Positions 1-13,329 are shown, counted from the stretch's first letter. The stretch is 64,000 nt of DNA from Valencia hispanica (GCA_963556495.2 OY747721.1:8180149-8244148), one strand, 5' to 3'. The notes: generated from the letters alone by a model not told the origin. Numbers and translations: made by a program.

Positions 1-2748
1 ATTTCTTAAGCGAGAACAGAAAACACAAACGAGGCGGAGGTGTAGCCACCATCTTTCACAACTCAATGAACTTTAAAAAGGTAACCCTGGGCACGTTTGA
101 TTCTTTTGAATACCTAGCCACCCAGATAAATGAGCCTAACAAAGCGTTATTTCTAAGTTTATATAAACCACCAAAACTTAACTCTAACTTCTTTAATGAT
201 TTCAATGACCTTCTTTCTGTAATATGTATCGACTATGACCAACTAATCATCGTGGGGGACTTTAACATCCATACCGACAACCCCCAAGATAGACAAGCAA
301 AAACGTTAGATGATACTCTCCACAACTTCGGACTGATCCAGCATGTCAAACAACCAACACACAATAGAGGACACACTCTGGACTTAATTATCAGCAAAGG
401 TTTAAATATTTCTGACATCTCTGTAATTAATATTGCATTATCTGACCATTTCTGTATTTTCTTTCAAAGTACCATCTCTGCTAAATTATCCAGCCACATT
501 AAGACCACTATAAAAAAGCGTTTCCTAGGGGACAGTTCAGTAGAAACCTTTAAACGTATTTATCCTTCCACCACATCCCCCTCATCTCCCAACTCCCAAC
601 TCCGTGGACACGTAATCCACTGGTATGTAGTGAAAAAAGAGAGTGTCGACGAGCCGAGAGAAAATGGCGGAAAACTCGACTCCAGGTTCACTGTGAGATC
701 TACAAAGAGAGACTGAATAGATATCAGCTAACTATAAAAGATGCTAGGGAATCGTTCTTTTCTGAAATCATCAACAGAAACATTAATAATGCACGGACTC
801 TATTTGCAACAGTGGAAAGACTAACTAATCCTTTAGTGACAGTAGCCCCTGAACTAAACTCTACCAGGGCCTGCAATGAATTTGCCAGCTTTTTCACTGA
901 AAAGATTCTAACAATTAGACGGTCAATCTGTACCTCAATATCGAACCCACAACCAGTGCCATCCCCAATCAACAACAATGTAGAGAAAATGTCTGAATTC
1001 CACGAATTAAACCAGAACAGCCTTGAAAAAATCATTATCCAATTAAGCTCCTCCTCCTGCTGTCTTGATATCCTACCCACAGCTTTTCTAAAGAAGGTTC
1101 TTCCTGTTATTGGTTCTGATCTTGTTCAAATAGTAAACTCATCACTGCTATCAGGTGTCTTCCCTCAGGCTTTAAAAACAGCAGTTATTAAACCACTGCT
1201 AAAGAAGAAAAATCTGGACAACACGTTAATGCAGAACTACAGGCCAATCTCTAATCTCCCATTCATCAGTAAGATTATTGAAAAAGCATTGTTTCAGCAG
1301 TTAAATGGCCTCATAACAATGACAAACCGTTTTGATGCTTTTCAGTCTGGTTTCCGCGCTCACCACAGCACCGAGACTGTCCTCGTCAAAGTATTTAATG
1401 ACATCCGCATAAATACAGACTGTGGAAGAACCACAGTGCTGGTTCTGTTGGACCTCAGTGCAGCATTTGACACTGTTGATCATGATATTTTATTGGAACG
1501 ACTGGAGAGCTGGGTCGGACTCTCTGGTACAGTACTTGGCTGGTTCGAGTCTTACCTAAAGAACAGGGACTTCTATGTTTCAATAGGAAACTTTTCATCA
1601 GAACGAACAGAAATCACATGTGGGGTGCCCCAGGGCTCCATCCTGGGGCCCCTCTTATTTAATATCTACATGCTCCCACTAGGCAAGATTATAGCGACCA
1701 ATAACATTAGCTACCATAACTACGCAGATGACACTCAGCTCTACATTACAATGTCACCAGGTGACTCTGAACCCATTCAAACCCTAAATCAATGCATTGA
1801 CCAAATAAATGGATGGATGTGCCATAACTTTCTCCAGCTGAATAGAAACAAAGCTGAAGTGATTATTTTTGGACCCAAGGAGGAACGATCAAGAGTCAGC
1901 ACACAGCTTCAATTAATACAGCTAGAAACTACTGATCAGGTTCGAAACCTAGGTGTAGTAATGGACTCAGACCTGAACCTCCAGGGTCACATAAAGGCAA
2001 TAACAAGGTCAGCGTTCTATCACCTGAAGAACATCTCTAGGATTAAAGGACTGATTTTGCAACACGACCTAGAAAAACTCATCCATGCGTTTATCTTTAG
2101 TCGGATTGATTACTGCAACAGCATCTTCACAGGTCTGCCTAAAAAGTCAATCAGACAGCTGCAGCTGATCCAGAACGCTGCCGCTCGCGTCCTCACTAGA
2201 ACCAGGAAAGTAGAGCACATCACCCCAGTTCTAAAGTCCTTACACTGGCTCCCTGTAGCTCAGAGAATAGACTTTAAAATACTTTTACTAGTTTATAAAT
2301 CATTACATGGCTTAGCACCAAAATATGTTGAAGACCTGTTGTCATGGTACCAACCAACAAGACCACTCAGGTCCTCCAACTCTAGCCTACTAAACATCCC
2401 TAGACTCAGAACTAAACATGGAGAAGCAGCTTTCAGTTTCTATGCTCCCCTTATCTGGAACAGACTTCCTGACGAGTGTAGAGCTGCTGAAACTCTGAAC
2501 TGCTTTAAATCGAGACTAAAAACCCATCTGTTTAGAATTGCCTTTGAGTAAATGCTTGATGTTATATGTATGATATGTGTTCATGCTCTCTTGCTTTTTT
2601 TATTTTATTTTTCTCTTGCTTTATTGTGTATCATGTGTAATGTGTGTTTCTTTTATGTGTTTCTTTTAAATCACCAAATCATGTAAAGCACCTTGAATTA
2701 CCCTGCTGTTGAAAGTGTGCTATACAAATAAAATTGCCTTGCCTTGCC
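1..2748 (+). mobile_element. L2-clade LINE, copy 1 (cut by window start)
   Basis: Non-LTR retrotransposon beginning inside the endonuclease domain and running to a 3' end of ACAAATAAAA followed by repeated TTGCC. It is nearly identical to the copy at 14296-18794. Against that copy it lacks 100 bases around position 600, which shifts the frame. The rest of the element before position 1 is outside the window. Confidence 0.93.
66..2551 (+). pseudogene. LINE endonuclease-reverse transcriptase, frameshifted
   Basis: Frame 66-716 encodes the AP-endonuclease part (GDFNIH, LDLIIS, LSDHFCIFF) and then runs out of frame because of the 100-base deletion. Frame 812-2551 encodes an intact reverse transcriptase with [46 protein letters not shown] and the catalytic YADDTQLYI. 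As it stands the protein is split, so this copy should not make the full enzyme. Confidence 0.9.
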
Positions 2749-3534
2749 TAATCCTGCTTGTGGTGTTCATGCCAAGTATCTCAAGACCTAGTCATGGAGA
2801 GGAGCGCTTCTGGTTTTGTTTTATTGCAGACTCCACTACTGCTACTGTCACTCTGAGGAGAATTAGAAGGCAAAGCTGCTGACATGTTGTGGCGTGTGGC
2901 TGTACCGTTACAATATGTTCTTTTGAATGTTATGGTCTTACAACAAGAACTTTGAGCTGCAAGAAAATAAGCAACATCAGAGGTTATATACATGTCTATA
3001 AATAAAAAAAAGACTTAAGCAACCCCTTTTGGCTGCTTCTCCTGTGCTCCTGTTAATTTGCATGGCTGAGCCTGAATAAATCCCTATACAGTATGTTGAA
3101 AGACTTATGTCACCACTGTGATCGCCATCTGTGTGAAACTGCTGTGCTGAGTCATGACCTTTAACCCCTGTCAAAGACTGAGCCTCAAACCATGCATCAG
3201 TAATAATACTCCCAGATTGATTCAGTGTAATGCTGATGGATGTATTTATGTTATAACTCACTTGAGCATCTTTAACAACTGTCAACCAGCATATATGTAC
3301 AAAGGTGAGCCCAGTTTGATTGCATAGCTCATAACTAGGCAAAGGAAGTACTGCATTATTATATTTTTTTATTAGAATTAGTGACAAACTTTGTCCACTG
3401 TGTGCTCCATGAGAGGATCAATAAATGTCGTCTCGATGTTTCAAGGTCTAGTGATTGTAATCATTTTGCACTACTCAGCAGATCAGTCGTACTACATAAT
3501 GTAGCATGTCTTAATGTGTCTATATTCACAGTCG

Positions 3535-3690
3535 GTTTAGGCTGGGTTGGGCTGAGATAGGTGTTGGACAGGGTACACCCTGGACAGGTTGGCAGTCCAC
3601 CATGCACAAATTCACACCCAAGAGCAATTTAGAGACACCAATTAACCCATACTGGAGAGAGCTAGAGTATCCAGAGAGAACCCATGGATT
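3535..3690 (-). repeat. SINE fragment
   Basis: The distal body of the same SINE family (GGGTACACCCTGGACAGGTT, AGAGCAATTTAGAGACACCA) without the tRNA-like head. Confidence 0.6.
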
Positions 3691-4344
3691 AGTAGTGAGC
3701 AATATAAACAGTATAAGGTAGAAATTATATCAATTTAGCCAATGATAGAGATTTTGACTATACCGGCCAACCATAATTGTGCTTGTTGATGTTATCAAGT
3801 TGTGCCTATGTACTTTGTACCAGGTATGCAAGGAGGATAATTGCTGATGTTCTGTGTTCATATTTACACTAGATATTGTAAGTTTAAAATGTGTTATTTT
3901 CTATTCAACAAAAAAAAAAAACTTTTGAACTTAAAGTGTTTCTAGTTAGTATAATATGTGCTTCTTTATTTTTGTGTGATATTAAATTTATAAATAAGTA
4001 ATCAAGAACGCAGAAAATAATCTTTTTACATCTTGAACTTGAGTTAAATGTTTAGGGGGAATTTTGCGTTTTCACAACATGTAGCTTGTAATTTATTTCA
4101 AATTATCGTCATCTTTATGTTATAATTTCATTTTTGCATTTTTCGAAAAAGGTTTGTATTTTTTTATGCATTTTTCCACAATAATTGTTCTTTAAATGGC
4201 ATTCTATGTTTTTTTGAAGTTGTTCTGCTGGTAGGAGAGAATGTTCAAAAACAGACATTTAAGCATATATAAAACAGAAGAAAAGAGTATATTGCAATAC
4301 ATATCGTTACTGCACATGGTTCAGATTATGTCGCAATATATTCC

Positions 4345-4470
4345 CCATTCCTACCATGCATGCATGGGGAGAACATGCAAACTCCATGCAGAAAGACCCC
4401 AGAGCCAGCATTTGAACAACTGTGCCAACGTGCCATCCCTACCCCTACAAATGCACGTGAACGTTTAGGC
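4345..4470 (-). repeat. SINE fragment
   Basis: ATGCATGGGGAGAACATGCA and ACTCCATGCAGAAAGACCCC match the middle of the SINE body. The B-box region is decayed (AGCATTTGAACAAC). Confidence 0.6.
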
Positions 4471-5082
4471 ATATTTGACTAATTTGTTTATTAAACTGAA
4501 TGTGCAGATTTTTTCCGTCATTATAGTGAAGCCTTCAAACAACTCAAGTTACCTTTTCAGAAAATATACTTCAAATATAGAAAGTGTCAGTTCATATAAA
4601 GTTGGAAAATCCAACATCTTTTTGGCTCCAGTTTGAAAGCTAGTCCAATACAACGCACACATTGATTAACTAGCAATTGACTGTTATCGCCTGCTTAAAA
4701 CCAAATATTTGTTTTATTTTAGCGATCATCTTTAATAAGAAAATAAATCAGCATTTCAGTTAACAAGTATGGGAAGCTAAATAAAGCATAAATAATATTT
4801 AAACATAGTAAATATAAAGTTTTGCTTGGCAGAGTTCTGGGATATGGTGAGAAAAGGCAACTTTTGGGATACACACAGACAGACTTATACTTTGATCAGC
4901 ATTAAACAAAGAACCTTTCAACTCCTGAAATTAATTAGATTTTATTATGTTCTATACCTTAAAAAAGTAAAAAATAAAAAAATACAAAATACAAAACTGA
5001 CTGGAGATTGGATAGGATTAAAAAATAAATAAAAATAAAAATAGTACAGCAGACATAGGGAAGGTAAAAAAACAATATACAC

Positions 5083-6213
5083 GACTCACAATAAGTTTAG
5101 GGATATTGTTATTTACATGAGTGCTTTTCCTATTTGGTTTGAATTTTAATGAAGTAAAAGTATCCTTTGATATTAATAATAATGAATGCAAAGAAACACC
5201 ATTTTCATTAGTGTAATATTTAATACCCCAAAAATGTAGACAATAACAAGGGTAGCCCCAAATAACAAACTGACAATGTGAGTAGCGGGTGTTTCTATCA
5301 TTTGTCGCAATGACAGCAACGTCTCATGCTCCTCACTAGCCTCATGATTTTGTCCTGAGGCAATGCGTTCCACTCTTCCACAAGTGGTACACGCAGTTCT
5401 GCCAGGTCATGTGGGGGTGGGGTACGATCATCCAGTCTCTGCTTCAGCTGGTCCCAAACGTGCTCTATGGGGTTCAGGTCAGGGGACATTGCTGGCCGTA
5501 CCATATGAGGCACTCCGACTTCCTGAAGTCGAGCTGTGACAATTCTGGCACGATGTGTTGGAGCATTATCATTCATGAACAGAAAGTTGGAAGTGTGCTG
5601 GCGGAATTGGGGGATGATGATGGGTTCTATGATGTCTCTGGGGTAAGAACATGCAATGACTGAGCCATCTACAATAACCAAATCAGTTTTGCGCTGAATG
5701 GTGATGCCTCCCCAGACTGTTACAAAGCTAACCCTGGGGACCATGTTGACCTCGGCGTATCGCTCACCTCGCCTTCTCCACCAACGCTGATTACCATCTT
5801 TTCTGTGCAAGGTGACCAGACACTCGTAAGTGAACAGGACGGTAGACCACTGCTTCATTGTCCAGGAGTTACCTGCAACAGTCGTCTGGCATTCAAGCCA
5901 AAGCGGTGGAGTCTGTTGCGAATGGTTTGTCTGAAAACCCTAGTACCCCTCACATCTCGTAAACGGGCCTGCAGCTGCATGGCAGTTGCATGACAATGTC
6001 TGAGTGCATAGGTCCTTAGGTACTGGTCATCGTTGCGGTCTGTCACTCGTGGCGCTCCACTCCTGGGTCTGTCACGAACTCTGCCAGTAGTTCTGTGTCT
6101 TGATGAAAGTCTGCTGATGACACTATGAGACACGCCAAGTTCACATGCAACATCTGACTGCCTGCCACCTTATTTTCTGCACCATTATACAAATAAATTC
6201 TTCTTTTTTTTAT
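5083..6213 (-). mobile_element. Tc1-like transposon, truncated
   Basis: A terminal inverted repeat-like end (CTCACAATAAGTTTAGGGAT, about 5087-5106) is followed by a Tc1 transposase on the minus strand. The opposite terminus is missing: the element stops near 6213, where a fragment of another DNA transposon begins. Confidence 0.85.
5298..6133 (-). pseudogene. Tc1-family transposase, inactive
   Basis: The N-terminal part (5855-6133) has the paired-like DNA-binding region (SRLSSRHRTTGRVRDRPRSG, RNRLHRFGLNARR). The C-terminal part (5298-5858) has the DDE domain. The two are in different frames and about 20 residues of the linker seem lost. The first catalytic aspartate, normally in an FSDES motif, is replaced by FTYEC. 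The second (MNDNAPTHRA) and the glutamate (SPDLNPIEHVWD) remain. Confidence 0.9.
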
Positions 6214-6362
6214 ATCATACAGTGTAATTTCCTGGATGTTTTTACATTCTGTCTCTCACAGTTGAAGTGTACCTATGATGAAAATTACAGACTTCTCATC
6301 TGTTTAAGTGGAACAACTTCCACAAATCCGTGGCTGCCAAATACTTTTTTGCCCCACTGTAC
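6214..6362 (-). mobile_element. end fragment of a CAGTGGGGCAA-type DNA transposon
   Basis: Matches the right end of the element at 57279-57957 (ACTTCAACTG-type text, then GCTGCCAAATACTTTTTTGC and CCCACTG). Only one terminus is present. Confidence 0.7.
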
Positions 6363-9300
6363 CTTATTACTGTTGAAAGATGTGTTCGCTGAGAAAGTTG
6401 TGGTTCGGTCCATCTTTCTTTTTCTACTGTAACTCCATTAGAAACCATTAATGTTCCCAAATAGCAGAGTTTAGTGGTACCTGGGGATATCCTTTCTGTT
6501 TTGTTTTGGCGTCACTATTAAAAGTTGCGCTGCAGAACGTTGCACTGCACTCTGAGTTCCGCACATAAACGTTCTGCATGCGTTCAGGTAGAAAACAGCT
6601 GTATTCGTTCAGTAAACATGCGTACACGGAACCGACAGGGCCTTACCGTTACACCCCTACTTGAAAGGGAGACATTTTTACTTACATTTTTATACCGTGA
6701 GAATCTCCTTGCTTACTCAGCACATTCCTCGAGTTTTTTAGGTTAGTCCCTAGGAGTCTGCAATCCGATTCTCTCCAATCACAAGTTGTCAAAGGCAGCT
6801 TAACCCCAACATCATCCTGGTGCCTCTTTTCCTCTTCTCACTCATTAACTCCTGTTACTTATGGTTTCCATGGACCATATGGTGCTCTTATCTAACCTCT
6901 TGGATTTAGATGACAGTGCTCAGTGTGTGCATGACTGAAGATTTCAATGACTACAATGAAACAAAAAAGAAAAAGGCCAGTATTGAAGCAGCATTAGCTG
7001 GAAATTATCTTTTAAAGAGGAAACTATCACAAATGAAAGAGATGAGAATAAAATTTATCTGCGGTTTTTCTGCATTACATGACTTCCATGAACTGCCTGA
7101 GGCGGAGTGTATACTCGGTAAATCAGCTTACATTAATGTGGATCACACATGTTGTTAAACTAGAAACTGGCTAAATCTCCAAACATTGCATACAGATAGT
7201 TTAACCAAATGTCTCTCTCCTCTCGACTTGCACGTAAACATGCGTGGACGCCACCTGCTTGCCAGGCTCATTCGCTGAACAGATCCCGAGAGGAAGACAA
7301 AGAGGAGGCCAGGTCGCCAATATGCTGCTGAAGCCATCTGGCCATCATTGTGCATGTGTGTGTGTGTGTGTGTGGAGTCTATCCACCACTTATGATACAA
7401 CCCACATGCTTCATCTGACATATTTGCATTTGACAGATTTTATTCCCATATATACTTTAGAAAACAAATCTCCAGATTTAGATGTTGAATAATCCCTTAA
7501 TTCTAAAAGAACTGAATGTATTTTCTTCTTAATAATTGCAAAAAAGTTTATATTTCAAAATGTATGTCAAGTTCTCAGTTCCCAATGTACACTGTAGCAG
7601 TATTAACCTTATTAGTTTAAAATCTAGATTTGAAACAACTTATTCTGTAGTACAAATATTAAATTATGATTTGCATTATTATTTTGATAGCATCAGGCTT
7701 ATGTGAGATTCTGAGACTGCTTAGATACAACACCAGACAGAAACTAAAATGTTGTGCAGAGGAGGTCAGGAGCCAGACGGCTCTTAAGAAGCTTATAAGA
7801 AAATCACTTGAAAACACCTTCAGCACGCCCCCATTTGAGAAGCACCCGGATAGAGGATCAGGTCGGCCCGAGCTCTCACTGTTGAAATAAAACATGTCTT
7901 TTGTGTCTGAGGGAAGGACCCCAAGGTAATATCTCACAAAGCACTGCAAATCTCAACAGGCAAAATATTTTTAGCTTTCATGTCGGGGGAGAAGTTTTGC
8001 ACAAAACTTGATGCAGCGTCTTTTTGGTCAGGATAACAAAGACAAGAAATTTGATTCCAGGATGATGAGAAAGTGCCAATAATACAGAATAATAACATCC
8101 AGAGACAAGCTATAAAAAGGACACAGATGGATGGGCTACAAGACTGCAGGTGTGGACCGACCCCTTCACTCCAATGGAGACAAATCAGTTATTTATGATC
8201 TCAAGTCACCATTTGAGATTTTTCTGTTTCTTACTCTCACCATAGCTTGTTTTTAGCTTTGTAAGATTTCCTGGTTTAACACTAAACTGTAGTTATGTCA
8301 TAAATCAAAAACTATTTCCTTAACATGGTTTTGCATTAGTTTGATCATAGTTTAATTAGTTTGTACATCCTTTTGCCCCTCACAGCATTTGTTGCATCAT
8401 TATAAGTCATTGACATATTTTGCTGCTATACAATATTTTGCAACTTATTGCTGCTTTTTTACCCCTTTATTTTAATTGTTCTTTTGTGTATATTATCTGT
8501 ATATTTGTTGCTGTTTAGCACCAAAAAAGATGTCTCCTTAGACTACTCTGAGGTAAATTTTCATGCATTGATACCGATTTGGGCCAATATGTTTTTTTTG
8601 TTTTTTTTAAAAATCTCTTTTAATCCAGTTTTGCTAATGTTTTGAATACTTTAGAGAAGGCAAGTTTAGCTGTATAACATGATTCATCAACAGGGTAACT
8701 AAAAAGGCTTTAAATAAAAGAAAGAAACAAAAGTTAAAGAAAATTACATGAAAAACAAAGTACATAAAAAGATTTTAAAAAATTAATCATCATGCACTAA
8801 AAAAACAAAACAAAATGCATACTTGAAACTATAGCTAAGACGTGATAAAAATGAATTGCTCAAATCTTTGATCTTTATTGGAAAAACCAAAGATAACAAT
8901 AGAGTTTAGTACTGATTTAAAGGAGCAACATTTTTTTGTTTGTTACACATCTAAGGTTTTCAGGGAATTGGTTCCATACAGAAAATAAATACTTAATGTC
9001 TTTGTATAGTCCCAATCCTTGAAAAGGTAAGCAAGCAGGTCTCTGATGACCTGAGAAATCTATACGGTTGATACCTACCTTAACAACTCTGACATGATTG
9101 CCTTACAAACAAAGAAATCTTCTGCTGACATAGAAATATAAAGTTGAGTGTCATCAGCATATATGCATGATAAGAGACGTTTTACTACTCTATAATCTGA
9201 GCTAAAAGGAACTAAGTTAAAATGAATAAAAGTGACCAGAGAATGGAACCCCATGTGCACTTTATCACTGCCAAAAAGCAAAAAATGGTCTTGGTCAACC

Positions 9301-9849
9301 AAGTAAGATCTGAGCCGATGAGTCAAACAGTTTCACTCACTTGTTCAGGCAGTCAGTCGGTAGTTTATTCCATTAGCCTCGACCTCCTATATTCTTTGCA
9401 TTAGTGGGGGAATGTTCTTGCATTTGTTTACTTTTGATTGCAAAAACAATCCCCTTTAAAAATATCCTACTTCAACTATATATATATGCATTAGGCTATG
9501 ATTTTTGAATTCTCTACACAGCTACAGAATTATACATATGCCTTTCTAGACATCTGTGTCTTTGGTTACTGCTAATTAAAACCACTAATTTCAACTGACA
9601 CCTTCAACAAATGTCATTGTCTGCAAGGAGCAAATAACGCCATAAATCAGCTCTAATTAAAAAGTCCACCTCTAACAGACTGAAGCTGGGAATCAATCAA
9701 CCCAGGTGGTACACGCCCCTCATTTACATGCAGTCCAGTCAGTCAGTCAAGTCATACACGGTTTTCCTTCATACATGTGCTGGCAAACCAACAATTAGGA
9801 GTTTCTCAAAGCTTTTTGTTTAAAACATTTTGTTTAAGCACTGGTTTAG
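6363..9849. other. intergenic, no gene recognised
   Basis: Holds a short TG run (about 7352-7372) and the possible YADD relic at 9075-9200. The other frames are under 100 codons and without motifs. Confidence 0.55.
9075..9200 (-). pseudogene. possible LINE reverse-transcriptase fragment
   Basis: The minus strand reads [17 protein letters not shown], matching the catalytic YADD block of L2-type reverse transcriptases. Neighbouring blocks are not convincing, so this is a short relic or part of a known fish repeat carrying that block. Confidence 0.35.
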
Positions 9850-10255
9850 TCTCAGTCCCCCCCTAAGCTGTATATTTCTGCATCGCTCATTCATTCTCTG
9901 GCACATAATACAGGCTGAAAAGCGTGCAGCGGTAAGTGAGCGTACATTGAAAGCATCCTTACCTTGTTGAGGCTCCTCTCAGCGTGCGGTCCTCTCTACG
10001 TCTTGTCTTTGTTTCCACTCGACAGCCCAGCAGCTACAAATCCAAACTAACCTTTGTTTTATTTATTTATTTGTTTGTTTGTTAATTCTCAGGTTCTGCC
10101 CGTCCGGTCCGCAGCGGAGTGACACATTATAGGGTTTCCCCGCTCCTTCCAGTCTTTCTAAATGAACCGCCCCTTCCCCCCCCCCGATGTCACTCCGCTC
10201 TCGCCTTGTCTCTGCTCTGCTCCTGCTGCCTTCGGCGACGTCTCGTAAATCCAAT
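9850..10255. promoter_or_regulatory. possible CpG-richer promoter / first exon region
   Basis: Between AT-rich flanks, this block has a TATA-like GCTGTATATTTC near 9868, a plus-strand donor-like GCG/GTAAGT near 9932 and a minus-strand donor-like AACAAG/GTAAGG near 9960-9968. CpG-rich text runs to about 10250. It could be the start of a gene outside the window on either strand. No coding exon was recognised. Confidence 0.25.
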
Positions 10256-10389
10256 GCTCACTGGTTTTTTCAGCCGGTTCTTTCATTATAATCACAGTTT
10301 GCGTAAAACATTTTTAGCGTTAGCAGTTTTAAAGGTAACTCCAATGTTTTCTATATATCCACGCATACCGTCCTATCCTTTGTCGGGTG

Positions 10390-10650
10390 GGTTGGTTCAG
10401 CAGTAGTCGGGCGGAGTACACTGGATTAGCTCGCAGGGTAACAGAGACACACAGAGCAAACAACCATGCACACGCACCTAACGGCAATTTAGGGAAACCA
10501 ATTAACCTAACATTCATGTTTTTGGACTGTGGGGTGAAGCCGCTGAACGCGGAGGGAACGCATGCATGGGGAAAACATGCAAAGTCCATGCAGAAAATCC
10601 CCAGGCCGGGATTCGAACCCAGGACGTCCTTGCTGCAAGGCAACTGGGTG
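10390..10650 (-). mobile_element. tRNA-derived SINE
   Basis: On the minus strand it has GGGTTCGAATCC (10609-10620 on plus), a good RNA polymerase III B box. The body is GCATGTTTTCCCCATGCATG and, further in, AATTGGTTTCCCTAAATTGC. The A-box end is degraded. It belongs to the same family as copies near 3540, 4345, 12060 and 56400. Confidence 0.7.
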
Positions 10651-11701
10651 ATTCTCTGAACTAGGTGCACTTTTGTGTCTCACAGGTTTACACAAAAGAT
10701 GTTCATTTAAAGTAAATCTCAAAATACATTTTAAAACAAGAAACAGAAGGATCTATTTTCCTTTGCATTATGACACAGAAACGTATAAAAAAAACAACAT
10801 ATTTTTAAAAGTTATATGGGTTTCTAATGAGTAGAGGTCAGCCAAATAAGCATGTGCCCATCTACCAACGTTGCTTTTTCAGTGAATGAAGGATAAATGC
10901 AAATAGACAGCTACCATAAGTTTTTTTTCTAGTAATATAGGCCTAATTAGGTTCCTGTCTTATTTAGCCTAACTTTAAAAAAAATTAGAAAAAAAATATT
11001 TATAAAATAGCACATAATAATGATGTCCACCAGTTTTGTTCAACCTCGTAACAACATACAAATCTCCCCTTTAAAAAAAAAAAGAATTGTTTAGTTAAAC
11101 TTTCAAAGCACGCATGAAGTGAAATTACTCACGGTTTTCCCTGCTTATACAGTAAAGGGAGGTTAGAGTTAGAATACTTTGATCAATATTTTTTTGTTTT
11201 TATCATCAAACTGACATAGTCAAGCTCAACTTTTCAACACTGTTGCATGCAAAAATGATATATTTATTCTGTTTTAAAAAAAGCTAATAATTGGTCTTGG
11301 ATAAAAAGATATGAATTTCTTGTTTTCTTCAAATATATGCTGTTCCATACTCTAGCTAATGTAGACTTATAGCTACTTTTAGCTAAAAACCTCAACTCCA
11401 TAACATTCAAACCCAACAGAAAACAGTTCTTTAAACGACCAAAATAACAAAAATATTCTTAATGTTTGAGATTTTATGCCTAAGGTGAATTAATAGTTTC
11501 TCAGAGTTACAAATAGTCCTTCATCAGATGCAATGTTCAGAAACAATTTTGATGTTGGTAGATTTTTCAGTAACCAGAGACCCCCAAAGTGCACCGAATT
11601 CAGAGAATGACCAAACTATGCCACCAACTAAAGTAGATAAAAATTTAAAATGTTAAATAGTGACAAAAACGTGCACAATTGCTCTCTTTGCAACAGTGGG
11701 T

Positions 11702-11702
<1 letters not shown>

Positions 11703-11791
<89 letters not shown>
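11703..11791. repeat. compound microsatellite (CA)n(TA)n
   Basis: About 25 uninterrupted CA units followed by about 20 AT units. Confidence 0.98.
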
Positions 11792-11793
<2 letters not shown>

Positions 11794-12059
11794 GTCTGAC
11801 ATATAAATAAAGTCTTTAATTCAGTGATGCACCTGCTGCATTGAGATGTGACAGTTTTGGATGGGTTTGGTTACCACAGCAACAGATCCAGCTCAGCATC
11901 AATTAGTAACAGTCAGAAGATATACGTTTTATTTATTTTAGATCCCGTGTTAGTGGAGGAAAAAAGGCTTGTTTTGTTACGTTTACAGTTTTATCTAAAA
12001 AAAAAAAAACATTGATAAAGACTTTACTTTCATTTCCTGACCGAAAAGTTTAATGTTAT

Positions 12060-12195
12060 GTTTAAAAACTGGCCGTCGTCTTACTGCATGAACTTTGCAT
12101 GTTATCCACTTGCATGCATGGGTCCTCTCTGGTTACTCCTGCTTTCTCCCACAGTCCAAAAACATGACTGTTAGGTTAATTGAATACTCTGGATA
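12060..12195 (+). repeat. SINE fragment, opposite orientation
   Basis: GCATGCATGGGTCCTCTCTG, TTTCTCCCACAGTCCAAAAA and ATGACTGTTAGGTTAATTGA match the SINE body in the plus orientation. Confidence 0.6.
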
Positions 12196-13329
12196 AATTA
12201 TTGGATAATGCTGTGTTCTATGTTTAAAATCAGTTCCTTTTCTGGTGTTATAAAAGAAAATGCTAAGTGAATATTGTAATCTCTCATTTTAATAGAGATG
12301 CACCAATCAGACTATTTCTGGCAGATACCAATTTATGATCTAATTAATAAATGTGAAAAATTCATTTTTCTGTATTTGACCATTTGTTCACTAAACAGAA
12401 CCAATAAAGTTAAAATTGTCATATTTTGACCCTAGTTTTTAAATGTGAAAATTCTTTGGATTTCTAAAATCTACCGTGGTATAATTAGACAATTCATGCA
12501 CGAGGTAATATTCCAACGGTCCCTGAAGGCAACACTGTGTGCACACACGCTGTGAGTTGCATGCCTCTTTGGTCTGCTCCCCTCGAAAGCATTCCCCTCT
12601 CCCTCCCACCACCTCTCTGTCTTTCTGAGTGCAGCACGCTCTCTTGGTGATGCCTCATGGGGAACCAGCAGGTTGGAAACGTGGACTGTGAATCATCACG
12701 AGGCATGAAAACACGGCTCCCACCGCCCCTTTCCCGGTCTCTCCATCCACTTTCCCTTATCTGCCTTTTTCACTTGTCTGTGGTGCCGTTGCTCGTTTGG
12801 CTGGCATAGCCTTAATGTGTTCAGACACATTTGACTGTGAAAGAAAAAAGGCACACAGAAATGTTGCTGTTGCTCTGGGATCCCTGGATTAAATAGAGGA
12901 TGACAATCCGTTTCATACGAGCTCAGTGGGTCAGATACAGAAGATGGAGATCAGAGTTTTATCTGTGATCAAAAGGGATAACACCGGGGGGAGCCTCTTC
13001 TTGTGATTAGACTGAAAGGTAAAAGAATATATCCATGCATGTGCGTGCATGTGTGTGTGTAGAGGAAGATACCAGCGACAGACGCAATCTAATGATAAAA
13101 GCAGTTTAATAAAAGATGCTTCATGAAATGAAAATTTACAAAAAGATACAAACTCTTAATCAGAAACGTTTAAAATCTTTGATTTACTATATTCACTGAA
13201 CTAAATCAGCCTAATTTTTAAAATAACAAATCACATCTTTCAGATTATTTTCATACAAATACCTTCACTGAAGTTAAGTTACATCTAAAGGTGCCACAAA
13301 ACACTGTACTTTCTCTTTTACAAGGTGTG

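Larger units (their letters stand above)
2749..5082. other. intergenic, downstream of lrp2
   Basis: AT-rich apart from the two SINE fragments listed. Short frames on both strands lack any recognisable domain. No gene was seen. Confidence 0.6.
10651..13329. other. intergenic, no gene recognised
   Basis: AT-rich sequence with the compound microsatellite and one SINE fragment. A pyrimidine-rich, less AT-rich patch at about 12500-12800 shows no frame or motif I recognise. Confidence 0.55.

Noticed and set aside
10605..10625. tRNA gene suggested by a GGGTTCGAATCC B box
   Set aside because: No cloverleaf or acceptor pairing is evident. The surrounding body is that of a dispersed SINE with several copies in the window.
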